Origin: Carallia brachiata
Taxonomy: Eukaryota; Streptophyta; Magnoliopsida; Malpighiales; Rhizophoraceae
Length of the DNA stretch: 64,000 bases
NCBI GenBank assembly: GCA_021464245.1
Contig: JADCRB010000026.1
Coordinates: 310,001-374,000, forward strand
Reading direction: 5' to 3'
Positions 41,031 to 53,485 of this stretch are shown one piece after another (position 1 is the stretch's first letter; each line of letters starts with the position of its first letter). The position numbers and the translations under genes were made by a program. The notes below the pieces were generated by a model. That model had not been told where the DNA came from, searched no databases, and worked only from the letters and a program-made list of their open reading frames with translations.

Positions 41031-42224
41031 ATTGCGATAAAAAGCTATTAATATCAAACAGAAAGTTGGGGGGCTAATTGCACCCCTGCGCCTTGACTAG
41101 GTCTGCCCATGGTTTGAATCACATAAATTTTGCTTTAGTTAGGAAATTAAGTAGCAAGTTATGAGTTTACCATAATATATATATTGATGTTATAAAAACC
41201 CAACTCATTACCATGTTTCAAAATAACATTTTCGTGTGATTCCATAACACAAGATAAATTTATATTGATATCTATACTTATATAAGATTTATATATAATA
41301 AACAAGATTTATATATCTATTAGACTATTAGATCATGGTTTCATGTACCAAATATATCCATAACACAATTCAAAATTATGAGTTCACATAACAAAAGCCA
41401 TATAGTTTAGATATTGGCCACTAAAATATGTGCTTTTTACCTTTGTAAACTTGCGTCTGCCCCAAAATTTGTTGTCCCTCTCAAGCCAGTATAAACATGA
41501 AATCTACCTCCAAATCCATATGGAACTATGCCTGGAAACTAAACAAGTAATCAATTATCATTATTGGGACACATCAAAATACCAAACATGATCTCAAATC
41601 TCAACAATTATCCTATGATATTTTTTATTATATAGCGTTATTGGATTGCCTATTGGAGGTAAATATTAAAAGTAGGGACCAAATTCAAAATTGCTAACAC
41701 CTAGTAATATATTAAATGTCGTTTTCCTATTAGATTGATTATAAAGAACTAAATTAAGCACATTAATTTTTAGTAATAAATTTTCTATGCTAGTTTATTA
41801 TAAAATGTTTTAAAATTGCCTATCATAGGCAAATCTATAAATAGGAAGCAAAATGTGACATAAGTGAAACTTAGTAATATAGTTATTTTCTTATTAGACT
41901 AACTATTTATAAACAACTATATTAAGTAGGTTAATCTCTATTAATAAACCTTTGAAGAATAAAGATTTTTTTTCCCAAATGAGTTTCTAATGTTCCTTCT
42001 TGACTTCACTATTTTCTGATATTACTTTTACCAAATTAATAAAGCGATAAGCAGATAAGATTGCAATTCACATTACAACTTTAGTGTGGTTAGGTAAGAA
42101 AGTCAAAACCACTCTAAGGAGCATTTCAACTGTTAAGTATAGTTGTTCAACTAGCTATAAAAAGGGCGCAAATACTCATAATCCAATAGGCTCATTTGCT
42201 CAAAAAGAAAACCAATCCAAAATA
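41031..42224. other. Spacer and upstream half of duplication copy B
   Basis: 41031-41600 is AT-rich without a gene. 41600-42224 is the upstream flank and promoter of the pseudogene, aligned with copy A, including the empty site of the solo LTR at 41691-41698 and the TATA element at 42156-42164. Confidence 0.6.
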
Positions 42225-42644
42225 ATGGGTGCTTTAGCAAGATTCATGCTATTGATTTCTTTTCTTATCTTCACTTTATGCACAAATCGAGTCGTGTGTG
42301 CACACCATATTCGATCGTTACACAGTTTTCATTCACAATGAATTAAAATATGACACTCTCAATCTTCATTGTTTGTATAAAATGACGATCTTGGAAACCA
42401 TACAATTTTCATTGGTGATCATTATGATTTTGGTTTTGGCCGATCTTTTTGGAGACGTACCCGATTTTGGTGCAATTTCAACTTTGGTGATAATAGAAGT
42501 GGTGAATTCAGAATCTGGTGGTCGGGACCGTTGTTTCTGAACTCATGTGGATGATCTAACCAACGCATTTGGGCAGCAAGAGATGATGGCCTTTACTTAT
42601 TTGATGATCCCTCAAAACAATATTTGAAGCATTACGATTGGTAA
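42225..42644 (+). pseudogene. Broken S-protein-homologue copy
   Basis: Nucleotide alignment to 39477-39893 is good from ATG to stop, but the reading frame is broken. About 2 bases are missing near 42297-42306 and one near 42375, giving a net loss of 3 bases; the frame between them is shifted and stops at 42339-42341. After the second deletion the original frame resumes but meets TGA at 42552-42554, where the intact gene has a Lys codon next to a conserved Cys. The signal peptide and TATA box are still present, so it may be transcribed. Confidence 0.9.
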
Positions 42645-45083
42645 CGATAAGTAATATATTGGCGTCCTTCAATAAGTTTTTTCTTTTAGCTGCCTTTAAA
42701 ATAATCTCGTTTAGTTCTCGTAATAGAAAAAATAAAGCCCTCAAAATATTTTATCATTTTGCAAAGCAAAAAGAAAACAAAAAACAAAGAAAGAAAGAAA
42801 GAAGAAAAAGAAGATCTGTTCTTGCCTATTCTCTAATTCTCTCTTCCATCTCTTCTCTCTTCTCTTGAGTCTATGCACATAATAATTATCATTTCTTGTT
42901 TTGAGAAAATCACTAGTATGAGCTTAATGTCGCAATTTAGCTATCAAATACATTTTCCTTCAACTAGGAAAATCCTATCCGGCTGTTTGTTAGGAAGCTT
43001 CTATACCTGTCCAGTCAATAAGAAAATTTTGTGATTATTTTATTGTTATTATTGTAATTTTCATATTGTATCGTATAATTTCGTCTTACATGTCGTATAA
43101 TTTTTATATTATATCGTATATTTTTATTTATCTGTCATATAATTTTTTCAAATATATCATATAGTAACAGTTACTTAGTAACTTCCTAATAAACAGTAAC
43201 CTATCTATGTACTTTTAGTTATCATAGCTAATAGAATGAAACCTGAAAACACCAAGGCGGTAATTGAGATGAAACGTCTTTTAAGTGGAATGTTGAAGGG
43301 ACGTGCAACAAACTCATTAAATTTACAGGACATCTTTAGTTTCAGCAGAAACTAATTAGAGATCAACCATTTTATGAACGGTTGTGGTTTAAATTTGAAG
43401 AGAGATAATTCAATGTATTCCACTAACCGAAGTGAAATGTTGGGCTAACACACATAATGGGCATAAGCCCTTGAGAAGTCCCAAGCATTTGAAAATTTTT
43501 GCAGTTGACTAATGAACGTTTTTGAGTTTTCCACATGACTCCTTTTTTGGAGAAGAACTGTTAGGGCGGCGCATTTTTTAGTGTTTTTTTTTATACAGTC
43601 TTTGTTAAGTCAAACTACATATTTAATTGTTTGACCAATTGTTGACCATAAAAGGGCACATATAAAATAAAAATTCAAAGTCTTGCATGTGTTTGAAAAC
43701 TCTAAAAATTTAAAATTTAATTACAAAAATTTTCAAAATTTAGGACTTTCCGAGCCCTTATCCCCATTTTTTGCCGTAAGCATAAGTAGGGTCCTCAACC
43801 TAGCCCGTAATTAAGTAACTTTTAGTTAATGTGACATTCCTAATACAAGCTTGAAAGAAATTTAGGAAAAGGTGTTATTCGGTAGCACATTGGGCTTTTT
43901 TCTTAGAGCTCAACTATATTTTTGTATTTTTGGTAACATTTAAACGACCACATAGTTTATCTGACAGCATTTAATAGTTTATCTATTTTTTTTTTTCAAA
44001 TTTAGTTATCTAACGATTTATATCGCTTTAATTCTACCAAAAAAAATCTCATCAAGTATTTTTTTTTTAATATATTGAAAGTTTCAATAGATGCATAATA
44101 AAAGTAATTGACAAAGCCAACTCCTATTTTTGATCTCAAGTCTCCTTGTAAATAGGTTTAATAATCAATTTCATCCAAAAAGTTTTTGAGTTTCTTAAAT
44201 CCCTGCCCACAACATTTTTTTTAAATCAATTTACCACATTACTTCCATCAAACTAAATCGATCGAACTGTCAATTCTTCCGTAAAATCCATTGACATGGC
44301 AACAGATAGGATATCATGTCATATAATATATACTTGCTAAATAGTATATCATGTCATCAAATGATGATAACGTGACATTTTAAATTTTCATTATTTTTAA
44401 ACAATTATACAAAAATTAATTTCTCTCTTCTATCCTCCCGCCTCCCTTTCTCTCTTGACAAGGTCAAGAAGGTTTCCATACTTTTTGCCTAATACTACAG
44501 TCGTGTAATTAACAGTGAGGCATAAGCAGTTGCTAAACTTCTGAAAAGTTGATCTATCACCTACTTATGTCCAGTTTTGACGTATTCAAATTCGTCTTAT
44601 TTATTAAATCTGTCTAATATATTAAGTTGAATCTAGTCCTTTAAATCTCGTTTATTTGAGTTGGGTTCTTATCCATTTTCAATCTTTGAGTTATTTAGAA
44701 AAAACTCATTTCGAGCTAAGAAAAAAATTTCAAGTTATCTAACAAAACAAATCAACACTGCAAAACAGTTTAAAAATGGGTAATAATATCTATTTTAATG
44801 AAATCAATTAATCAAACATAAAAAAAAAACAAGTTTAATAATAGTATTTGGTTGTAATTTTAAACACACATAAAAATTTCGAGCTTTCGAACAGGAAAAG
44901 AGGGAGTAAAAGGAGCTAATTAACCCTTAGGACTAAAGGGTTAAATAGAACAAGGAAAAAAAAAACAATCTTACGAGACTAAAAAGGTCAATAAACAACT
45001 GAAAATGATTATAAATGGGCTCGAATATCTTTACTGTACTTCTTCATTTTAATTCTCTCCATGCAAATGTCACCTGCATATGT
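42645..45083. other. Intergenic, no gene seen
   Basis: 42645-42945 is the duplicated 3' flank of the S-protein locus. The remainder is AT-rich: repeated TATCGTATAATTT-like words at 43070-43170, poly-T tracts and chance ORFs. 44160-44390 has the look of an old MULE-type terminal region but no partner end was found. The last ~100 bases are the probable 3' UTR of PHS1 on the minus strand. Confidence 0.45.
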
Positions 45084-48000
45084 TCACGGCAATCGAACAG
45101 GTTCAATCCTCCATATGTCTCTTGCATATTCCTGGATTGTCCGGTCACTACTGAACTTGTATGAGCCAGCCGTGTTCAAGATCGACATCTTCGTCCACCT
45201 CTGCTCCAAAAATCAATCAAAACATTATGTCATAAAACAACCTAATCGGTAGAGTTATCATAATCCAATTGGACAACAAGAAATGATTTATATAATCGAC
45301 TCCAATTAAATTTTAATTCTTTTCTTAGGAAAGCAATTAAATTTGAAATCAAGACTATATTTGTGTAATTAGTACAGTAGTATAACTTTCAGTCTTGAGA
45401 TTGCTATGCACATTGTGAAAGCAAAAAAAATGTTGTATATGACGTCTTTTTTTTATCTTTTGAAAACGATAGCTCAACAATTAGAGAATAAGGCGATAAA
45501 AAAAGAATAAGAGTTCAAATTCAAGTAAAGGATAAGAGTTCAAATTCAAGTACCAACCACCTCGGCTATTACTTAGTCTTCAAAATAATAGAAGTGACTT
45601 CAAATACAAATAATTAATGCTTACCTTCTGGTCTCGATAAGCCTCATCAACCTTCTCTTGGCACTCTAAGTAGCTAGGGAAGTCCTTGCCAACAAGGAAA
45701 TAATCAGCGCGACCATAGCCTTCATTTCCTTCTAAGGATCCCATGAGTTCATCATAGTTGTATGGGCCAAAAACACCACTTCTGACAAATGCCTTCACTT
45801 CTTCGAACCTCGGATCAGGTACAAACTGCAAACGAAAATGGAAAGTCAATCTCATCATCAATTGAACCGAGGCCTGAGAAATAGTATGTTTTTCTTGTAT
45901 TTCATAAGCCTAACCTTTCCTTCAGCCCTTTCCTTCCTCAGATCGTCAATTTCGTCGGCTCGAGCGCCAAAGAGAAAGAAGTTTTCTTCTCCAACCTCCT
46001 GTCTTATTTCAACATTAGCCCCATCTAATGTCCCAATAAGAATGCAGCCATTCATTGCAAACTTCATATTACTGGTTCCGCTTGCTTCCATTCCAGCAGT
46101 ACTGAGGAAAATACAACAATGTCAAAGAGAAAGGGACGAACTTAGTCTTAGAAACCACAGACGCAACAACTAATATCTGGCTTGAAGTAGAAGTAGTAAA
46201 CAAGCAAGTTTTTCTTTTTTTTTTTTTTTTTTTTAATAGTGGAGATAGTAGCCTAGGTGGGCAGGGATTCGAATCCCAGTCTTCTCGATAGAAGGCGAAT
46301 ATTTTTCATCACTCTAACTAAGCTAAATACTCATAAGCAGAATATTTGCAGTTCTCGAACGTGAACTTGAAGGACCCTATGGCGAACAAGCTCAAAAAGC
46401 CTGCAGCTTTCCAGGACTCTGTGTAATTTTCTTATAAACTTCATCAGTTTGTTATGGAATTTTTTTCTTCATTCCCTCTTTCTTTGGGAATTCTTTTTCT
46501 TTGTGAAGAAAGCCAAATAAGTACCTGATATGCTGGGAAAGCTCACTCCCAGGAATTAGTACTTCTGCAACACTAACATTGTAATCAGGAACAAAGACAA
46601 CCTGCAATAGCCAAGCAAAAGAACATCTTTTTGTAATTTATATATACTGAAAAACCATGTGATTTGATCCATTAGCCGTGCTTCAAAGGTAATTGTACAA
46701 GAAGAATAATTATTGTTGTACCTTCAAGAGATCTCCTATATCTGGATCATGATTGACTGTTGTGCCAACATCTGTGATAAATTTCACAATCCTCTTGGCT
46801 TGGACATATGTAGCAAATGCTTTGCCTCCAAATATGCATAATCGTGGAACATACCTTTCTCTTCTTTCCTCAAAGCTAAGTTCTTTCATCTTTTTGTAAC
46901 GATAGACAATTCCCATGATATTCAGTAGCTGTCGTTTATATTCGTGGATGCGTTTTATCTGAAAATTAGAATCTATTACTTCTGTACTTCTATATTTCAT
47001 GAATGTCAAAAGAATACAAAGGAGTTGGATGTCAAGTACTTACATGTACATCAAACATTGCATCGGGGTTAACAACATATCCAGTCTTCTCTTTTAGGAA
47101 TCTTGCAACCTTTATTTTGTTTTTCCTTTTTGCTTCCCACCATTCAGACTGGAGATCCTGATTATTAGCAAACTGTGGGGAACAAGCACTGACCGGTTAG
47201 AATCCGTTATGCAGAAGACTGATATAGGCAATGGCAGCATACATTTTTTCTGGCTGAAGCAAGTAAAACAATTAACATGGCATAAATGAAGACAGAGACC
47301 AACACACTCTAGCAAAAAGCACATTGTAGTTGATAGCCAAGTTCAAAACAGGATCTCAAATGATCAAAAGGTATCAAAAGAGGCAAAACCACGAAGTAAC
47401 AATTTACCGTTCTAAGCATTGCTAATTTTTCAGTGTTCAAGACCCAATCTTCTGTTCCAGTCCACCTGTCTATGATGTTGGTTAGATCAGGATTGCAAAA
47501 ACGAATCCATCTTCTCGGTGTGACCCCATTGGTTTTATTAAGAAATTTCTCCGGCCACAGCTGGCAAGAAAGCAATGAATGGTAAATTCACTTGGATAAA
47601 TTTCAGTATTATGACAAGCACTAATTTATGTTGCAGAATGCTAAAAGAAAGTGGAATTATGAAAGTACAAGTTACCTTGTAGAATTCATTGAATACTGTA
47701 TTTTTCACTATCTCACTGTGAATCTCAGCAACACCATTCACAGCAAATCCACCAGCAACGCATAGATTAGCCATGCGGACCATCTTTGGCTGTTTGGGAT
47801 CCGGCTCAAATGCACCTTTATTCTCTTCTGTCTCCTGTTCTTTGGATTGTTCATCTTCCTTAGCAGGAGTGTTATCCTCTTCAGCAATGTCAATTTTTTT
47901 AATGGAGTCAATAGCAGAATTTTCTTCTGATGGAACCAGCAATTCAACAACTGAGTTAGGCAACTCCACATTATCAAGAATCCTCATTTGCTTCATCTTT

Positions 48001-50793
48001 TGTTGCAACAAATCGAGATCCTCTATGCCGTACTCGTCTATGATGGTGTGAATAAGCTGGTAATTGGATGGAAATAAAAAAAGAGTCAATAAGCTGGTAA
48101 TTGGATGGAAATAAAAAAAGAGTCCGGAAAAGAGGGTCATGCATGCTTGTGCATGGTACGCCTATAATAATAGGATAAGCTTCACAAACTTATTTTCTAA
48201 TCTGGGACTGAAGAAAACTATTGTCTGCAATTTACCTCTTCATCAATCATTTTGATGATATCGACATGTCGTGGAAGCAATTCCTGCATAAGGTCCAAGC
48301 TCCATTTCTCCAGAGCCTCAGGAAGAACAGTATGGTTTGTGTACGCAACAGTTCTGGCATACGATCCGACAATCATAAGAAGCTATTGTTAATGCAAATG
48401 GATCCTAACTTATTGAATCTTTTTTTTTTTTTTCGACAAGAGCTTTTTCACCAGTTTTTACTAATTGTAACGAATCCGTGAACAGTGTAGTCTAATAAAG
48501 TTGTAATGATCACAACAAACTATACATTATTGCGTGTGCAAAGGAGCTTAGTTTGGCACCTACATAACCAAATATATGCAGAGAAAGGAAGATACCTTTG
48601 AGTGATATTCCAAGCTTCCTTCCATGTTAAACCTTTCAGATCCATTAGTATTCTTATAAGCTCTGGTATACAAAGTGTTGGGTGAGTGTCATTCATCTGG
48701 ACTGCAACCTTTTCAGGCAAACTTTCCCAATTAACCCCCGATCTCCTTTCAAAGCGAGCAATTATGTCCTGGAGTGAAGCAGAGCAGAGTGTATATTGTT
48801 GCTTCAATCGAAGAGCCTTGCCTTCTATAGTTTCATCCCCAGGGTATAAGATGTAGCAAATCTGGTGACACCACAATAACAGCGTTGAACATCAGTGATG
48901 TTAAACATGCTAGTAATGATCCTAACCACATAAAAAAAATGCTCTATGATCAACCTTCTCAGCATTCTTTAGAGCTGCATATGCTTTGGCATGATCTCCA
49001 GAATTAAAAGCTCGTAAATCGAACTCTTCTGGTGACACTTTGGTGGACCACAGCCGAAGGTTTACTGTGGTCTTGGTTTTATATCCCGGAATGGGTACAT
49101 CGTGAGCAATAGCAACTACATTTTCTCCTCCTACCCATTCTTTGCTTCCATTAGGCCTTGAAATGACTTCACCATAGAATTTCACACCATAGGAGACATC
49201 ATTTCTTACAATCTCCCAAGGATTTCCCATCTGCCAGGAGAGACTTCAATCAATCAACAGGCTGGAATCATAGAAAGACTGCACCAATAATCCAACTGAA
49301 AGCTCTCACGCGAACAAGTCTTCAACATGAATACTAGGGGATATACGAGAACATCAAGAGCTCAAATAAGAAAGAAGACTATATAAGCTATCGGTAATGA
49401 ACACAGTTATCTCTTACCTCAAGCCAACTTTCTGCAACTTCCTCCTGACCATCTTTTGTAATGAGCTGTTTGAATAAACCGTATTTGTATTTCAATCCAT
49501 AGCCCCAGGCAGGGTAGTTTAGTGTGGCCAAGGAGTCCAGAAAACAGGAAGCAAGCCGTCCTAAACCCCCGTTCCCTAAAGCAGCATCGTTTTCCTATCA
49601 CTTTAACTAAGACTTTAGACCAATGCACATAAAGCAGAATCATGTGTCAGAAGTGGCAAAGTTTTAAACTGGTAGAGGATTTTTTTGCCTGGTTTATGTA
49701 AATGGAAGAGCTATCCCAAATACAAACTCAAAAGAAGAAAAATACTGACATTGTCACCATTGAAAAAGGAAACAAAGCCATGAACCAAAAACTAGCCAAC
49801 ATTATCTTGTCTTGGAAAGTTTAGGTAAGCATTATTTTTAATCATGTCATTTTATTAGACCAATTTTTCCACCAGCTCGATGCTTTGGCTAGAAGCTAAG
49901 AACAATTCAATTGATGAGAATCTCCACAAATCCATTAAGAACTATATATAAAAAGCCAATCCCACCTGTCTAGCGACATCCTCCAAATTGTGGCCCAGCT
50001 TTCTCAAAGCCTCTGCATAAGCCCCAGAGAGCTCCAAGTTACCAATAGCATTAAGCAATGTTCTGCCCTGCAGCCACCAAATCATATTTATTCACCCAAT
50101 AGCTATCAGATTACAATAATTAAACCAGCAAATCCATTTTGTTCTGTCAATGGAGAAGCTAATCAGAAACTAGTATCAGAGACCTGTTGAAACTCCATAG
50201 ATAGATAATATGCCTGCTTTACATTCATCTTATCATAGTACTCCTGAGTAGCATTCCAGTTTACGATTAGCGAATCCCGAACACTTTCCGCGGTTGCAAC
50301 GAAAGTCTTGGGGAGCTCAAAGTGGTCTGGAGAGAAGCAAGGTGTGAATTCTGCGTGGTATTTTATACTTGACGCAATGGATGCCGCATCGGGAAGCAAA
50401 CTATCCAGAGGAGCTGCTGCAACCAGGACAGAACAGAACAAAACAAAGCATAACACCACATTGTTGAATCCCAATAGTAAAGATGTTCGGACAAGTTCTC
50501 CTGAGTTAAGGAAGTAAACCAAAGTTAAATGAAAATATCCGAAAGTGAAGAAATTTAGTTGTAAGACCTCCATTGGCGACAGAGTCTTTAGATTCTTGTT
50601 CCTGTCTTCGATCGCTGGCAATGTTCCTGACACACATATCCCTTCTTCTCGAATGATTCCATCGTGGGGTTCTACAAACAAAGAAGAGTCTTGAACGACC
50701 TAAAGCACCATAGTTGTAATCTGTTGAGCTTGAAATGAAGTTGGGACTAGAAAAAGGCTTTAATATAGCTGCAGAGAATGGCAAAGTTTCCAT
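45084..50793 (-). CDS. PHS1: Plastidial alpha-1,4-glucan phosphorylase (L-type), 15 exons
   Basis: Reversible phosphorolysis of alpha-1,4-glucans to glucose-1-phosphate, using pyridoxal phosphate, in starch and malto-oligosaccharide metabolism. Exons in order: 50793-50568, 50416-50184, 50067-49966, 49594-49418, 49230-48955, 48861-48596, 48353-48236, 48056-47676, 47560-47408, 47172-47044, 46958-46722, 46601-46525, 46101-45915, 45825-45625, 45200-45084. Every junction is GT-AG with matching phase; the sum is 2880 nt, 959 aa, close to the Arabidopsis and potato proteins. Residues 1 to about 75 are rich in Ser and Arg with few acids, a plastid transit peptide. [12 protein letters not shown] and KRIHEYKRQ are family blocks. 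The cofactor Lys lies in [13 protein letters not shown], about residue 805. An acidic insert at about 505-556 ([12 protein letters not shown]) marks the plastid L isoform as opposed to cytosolic PHS2. Intron 12 holds a SINE and the intron 7 acceptor is duplicated. Confidence 0.96.
46208..46335 (-). mobile_element. tRNA-derived SINE inside PHS1 intron 12
   Basis: On the minus strand, TTAGCTTAGTTAGAGTGATG (A-box type) is followed by GGGATTCGAATCCCTGCC (near-perfect B box) and ends in an A-tail (poly-T at about 46215-46235 on the plus strand). It lies in the intron 46102-46524 in the same orientation as PHS1. It does not fold as an intact tRNA. Confidence 0.7.
48051..48124. repeat. Perfect 37-bp tandem duplication across the PHS1 intron 7 acceptor
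   Basis: 48051-48087 and 48088-48124 are identical. Each copy contains, on the minus strand, a T-rich tract and the acceptor TTACCAG|CTTATT. The downstream acceptor (exon starting at 48056) keeps the PHS1 frame. The upstream one (exon starting at 48093) would add 37 nt and shift the frame. Confidence 0.95.
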
Positions 50794-51303
50794 CTTTCCC
50801 AGCCCTTTTGCCTCTCTGTTCGCTTTGCATACAGTTTTAACTTAGAGAGCTCAGGAAGAAGAGGAAACGAGTGAAAGAGAGAGTTTTGCTTTTGTCTTCT
50901 TATCTCGTTTCTTTTATCATTGCAAATACTTGGTTCCATTCCAAGTTCTTCAACGTGGGAAATTATCGATTTGTCTTTTTCCAACCCTCCCTCTCAGTGA
51001 TTTTCTCTGTTTGTATCCAGTTGTTCATTGCAAGATAGCCCCAGCAAGATCAGATATTTTCCTTGTGAATTTAGGAAAACAAAAAATTTGGTGGCCTTTT
51101 AGTTTCCCAAACATTGAGTTACAATATTTGAATTAATGGGTCATTAAAATAAAAATTTTAAGAATCACAATCTTAATTTAAATTATTAAAAATTAAGAGT
51201 TAATTATATGTTATTCATGAGTTACCCTAATTAGAGTTGAAACTTGAAAACTTGAGTGAGTAAAATTATGAATTTTAATCGATTCAAAACTCTTGGTATC
51301 TCT
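50794..51303 (-). promoter_or_regulatory. PHS1: PHS1 leader and proximal promoter
   Basis: Presumed 5' UTR and promoter of PHS1. An upstream ATG at 50939 in strong context opens a 59-codon frame that ends at 50760, overlapping the PHS1 start out of frame. The transcription start is unknown. Confidence 0.35.
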
Positions 51304-51920
51304 AGGGGTGTTAACGGATCAATATGCTCACTAAAAGTTGAGTGACTTGACTGGATAAAAGTTCATTTAAAATTCAATAAGTTTAATAAACGAACTAAGT
51401 TTGAATAAGAATAGACTCGACTCGATAAAACTCTTAAACAACTCGTTTAAAAATTATTTAGGATTCGTCTAAATTTCAATTATTTAGTATCTAATTAAAA
51501 TATATTTGAAAGGTTTATTTAAATTATGAAATATTTTGTTATGAGAATAATAATAAAATTCTACACATTTAATCATTCATAAATCTTGTAAATATTGATA
51601 ACTTTTGTATTGTGATGCTCTATTATATTTATAATTATACGTTAAAATAAATTTTTATTTTTTAATATTTAATTTTATTAAAGTAAATATTTTTTATAAT
51701 TTAATTCTATTTATAAAAATAATTTTATAATTTTTATTATTTTTATTAATATTATAGAATTAAACGATACGTTCATGAAAAACTTGAAACTCAGCTCAAT
51801 GAAAAACAAACTCGACTCAGTTTGGCTCGTTAGTTAAACACAGTTTGACTCGTTTGTTAAACAAACAAGTTTAAACAGGTCAAAACTTAACTTGACTCGA
51901 CTCGACTCATTTATACCCCT
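51304..51920. mobile_element. TIR element with AGGGGT ends
   Basis: AGGGGTGTTAACGGATC at the left faces, inverted, AGGGGTATAAATGAGTC at the right. GGTATCTCT directly left and GGTATTTCA one base past the right end agree at 7 of 9 positions and could be a 9-bp Mutator-type target duplication. The interior has repeated CGACTCGACTCG and AAACAAACTCG words seen in many plant MITEs. Non-coding. Confidence 0.5.
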
Positions 51921-52647
51921 CGGTATTTCATAATATATGTCTATTTACTCTAAAAAAATAAATATGTCTACTTAATTAATTTACTTGTTTACTATAGACA
52001 TTTAATTTTGATATGGTTACGAAACTAATATAAAAGGAAGATCAGAGGTGTGCTCATATTCAATTAATTTAGCACAAATATTTATTATCCTTAATAGTAA
52101 AATAGCTGAAAAGGAAGATTAGAGATTTACTTATTTATTATTATGCGTTTAATTCTAAAATCTACAGCTACAACAGGGAAATTTGGTATGTCAACATTCA
52201 ATTTACAAATATTTATTGTCTTAAACAGTAAAACTCTCAAAAAAGGCAAAAAAAAAAAAAAACAGAGAGAGAGAGTATACAGGTATGAGTCTTTTGTCAC
52301 AGCAAACTACATATAAATTATAAGACCCTCCTTCTGTACTATAAACCAAAAAAGTTGTTTTTCATGACACAATCTCTTTCAAATAAATTGTGAGTTTTTA
52401 GTATGAAATTAACAACTACTGTTCTCACTTATTTTACAAAATATATAAGATTTGAATATGAAAATTTTCATGTAATTCACATAATTTAAATCAATTTCCG
52501 CATAGCTGAAAAGATCAATTCATTATTTTGGTCACGAAACAAGTTCTTTCATACTTGGACCAGATAGCTTAAAGGAAATTATATTCTTCAAAGCAAAGTT
52601 CAATGTATGACGAAACGCAATAGAGCCATAGCCATAACCCAATTCTT
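51921..52647. other. Intergenic, no gene seen
   Basis: AT-rich with an A-run and short GA repeat at 52248-52275. Only chance ORFs. Confidence 0.5.
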
Positions 52648-53332
52648 AGGGGGTGTTTGGTTTTATTTTTGGTGCCTGCTGTTGCTGATGCTGTTGTAAA
52701 AAATAGAGAATTAGGTATTTGGTTAAAAAGAAAATTAGTAATTGATTGCTGATGAAAATTTTTAAAAATAATTGATGTGAAAAATAATAATAAATTATTT
52801 TTTATTTTCATTATAAATTACGTAATTGCAATTATAACTTTGAAAAGATGCTATGCACACCTTACAAAAACATCTTCTGCCGCCTATGCTCGCGGCAGGG
52901 GGCAGAATCTTTTAACAAATTTTTTTTTCCAACTTTGTTTTAGTGTGCAGTACAATAAATCAATGTCAACAAAAAAAAAATGTATAATAAAACAATATTA
53001 TTTGATCGAAACTCATCCGGTTGTAGGCACAATACAATGAGCACTTTTTTTTTTTTTTGTGAAAAGTGTAAAATAATATTATTAAAAATAATAATATTTT
53101 TTGTAAGTTAAAGTCTAAACTTTTATTTAATAAATTTTTATAAAACTAGTTAGATTAATTAGAGATAAAAAAATATTCAAATATAATATAAAAGAAATAA
53201 AATGTTTAAAATAATCATTTTATTATTTAAACAACAACAGTTAATATTAATTTAATCAAACATTATAATTTTATTTTATTTATTATTAACAACAATTAAT
53301 AATTAATAACAGTAAAATCAAACACTCTCTTA
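52648..53332 (+). mobile_element. hAT-like MITE, copy 2
   Basis: Left end GGGGGTGTTTGGTTTTATTT (from 52650) is matched inverted by GAGAGTGTTTGATTTTACTG at the right end, so the ends form inverted repeats of about 20 bp. The interior aligns in reverse complement with 4515-5322, including AATAAAATAAAATTATARTG. No ORF of interest. Target duplication not established. Confidence 0.6.
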
Positions 53333-53339
53333 TTTTTAT

Positions 53340-53484
53340 TGTTTTCTTAATTTATTTTTTCCTTTAAAAAACACTTTTAACTTTTCAACAAAAAACAAGA
53401 AAATAAAATCTATACCAAACATGTTTTCTGTTTTTTTGTGAAAAATAAACAAAAAACAGAAAACAAAATCCATTCCAAACGTTC
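53340..53484. mobile_element. 3'-end fragment of the element that follows
   Basis: This ~145-bp stretch aligns with 54590-54705, sharing CTTTTCAACAAAAAAC, AACATGTTTTCTG and CAGAAAACAAAATC. It is the right end of a second copy of the TIR family at 53486-54713, placed head to tail in front of it. Confidence 0.65.
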
Positions 53485-53485
53485 G

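Noticed and set aside
46240..46335. Possible tRNA gene
   Set aside because: The A and B boxes are good, but the acceptor stem does not pair and an A-tail follows, so a SINE is the better reading.
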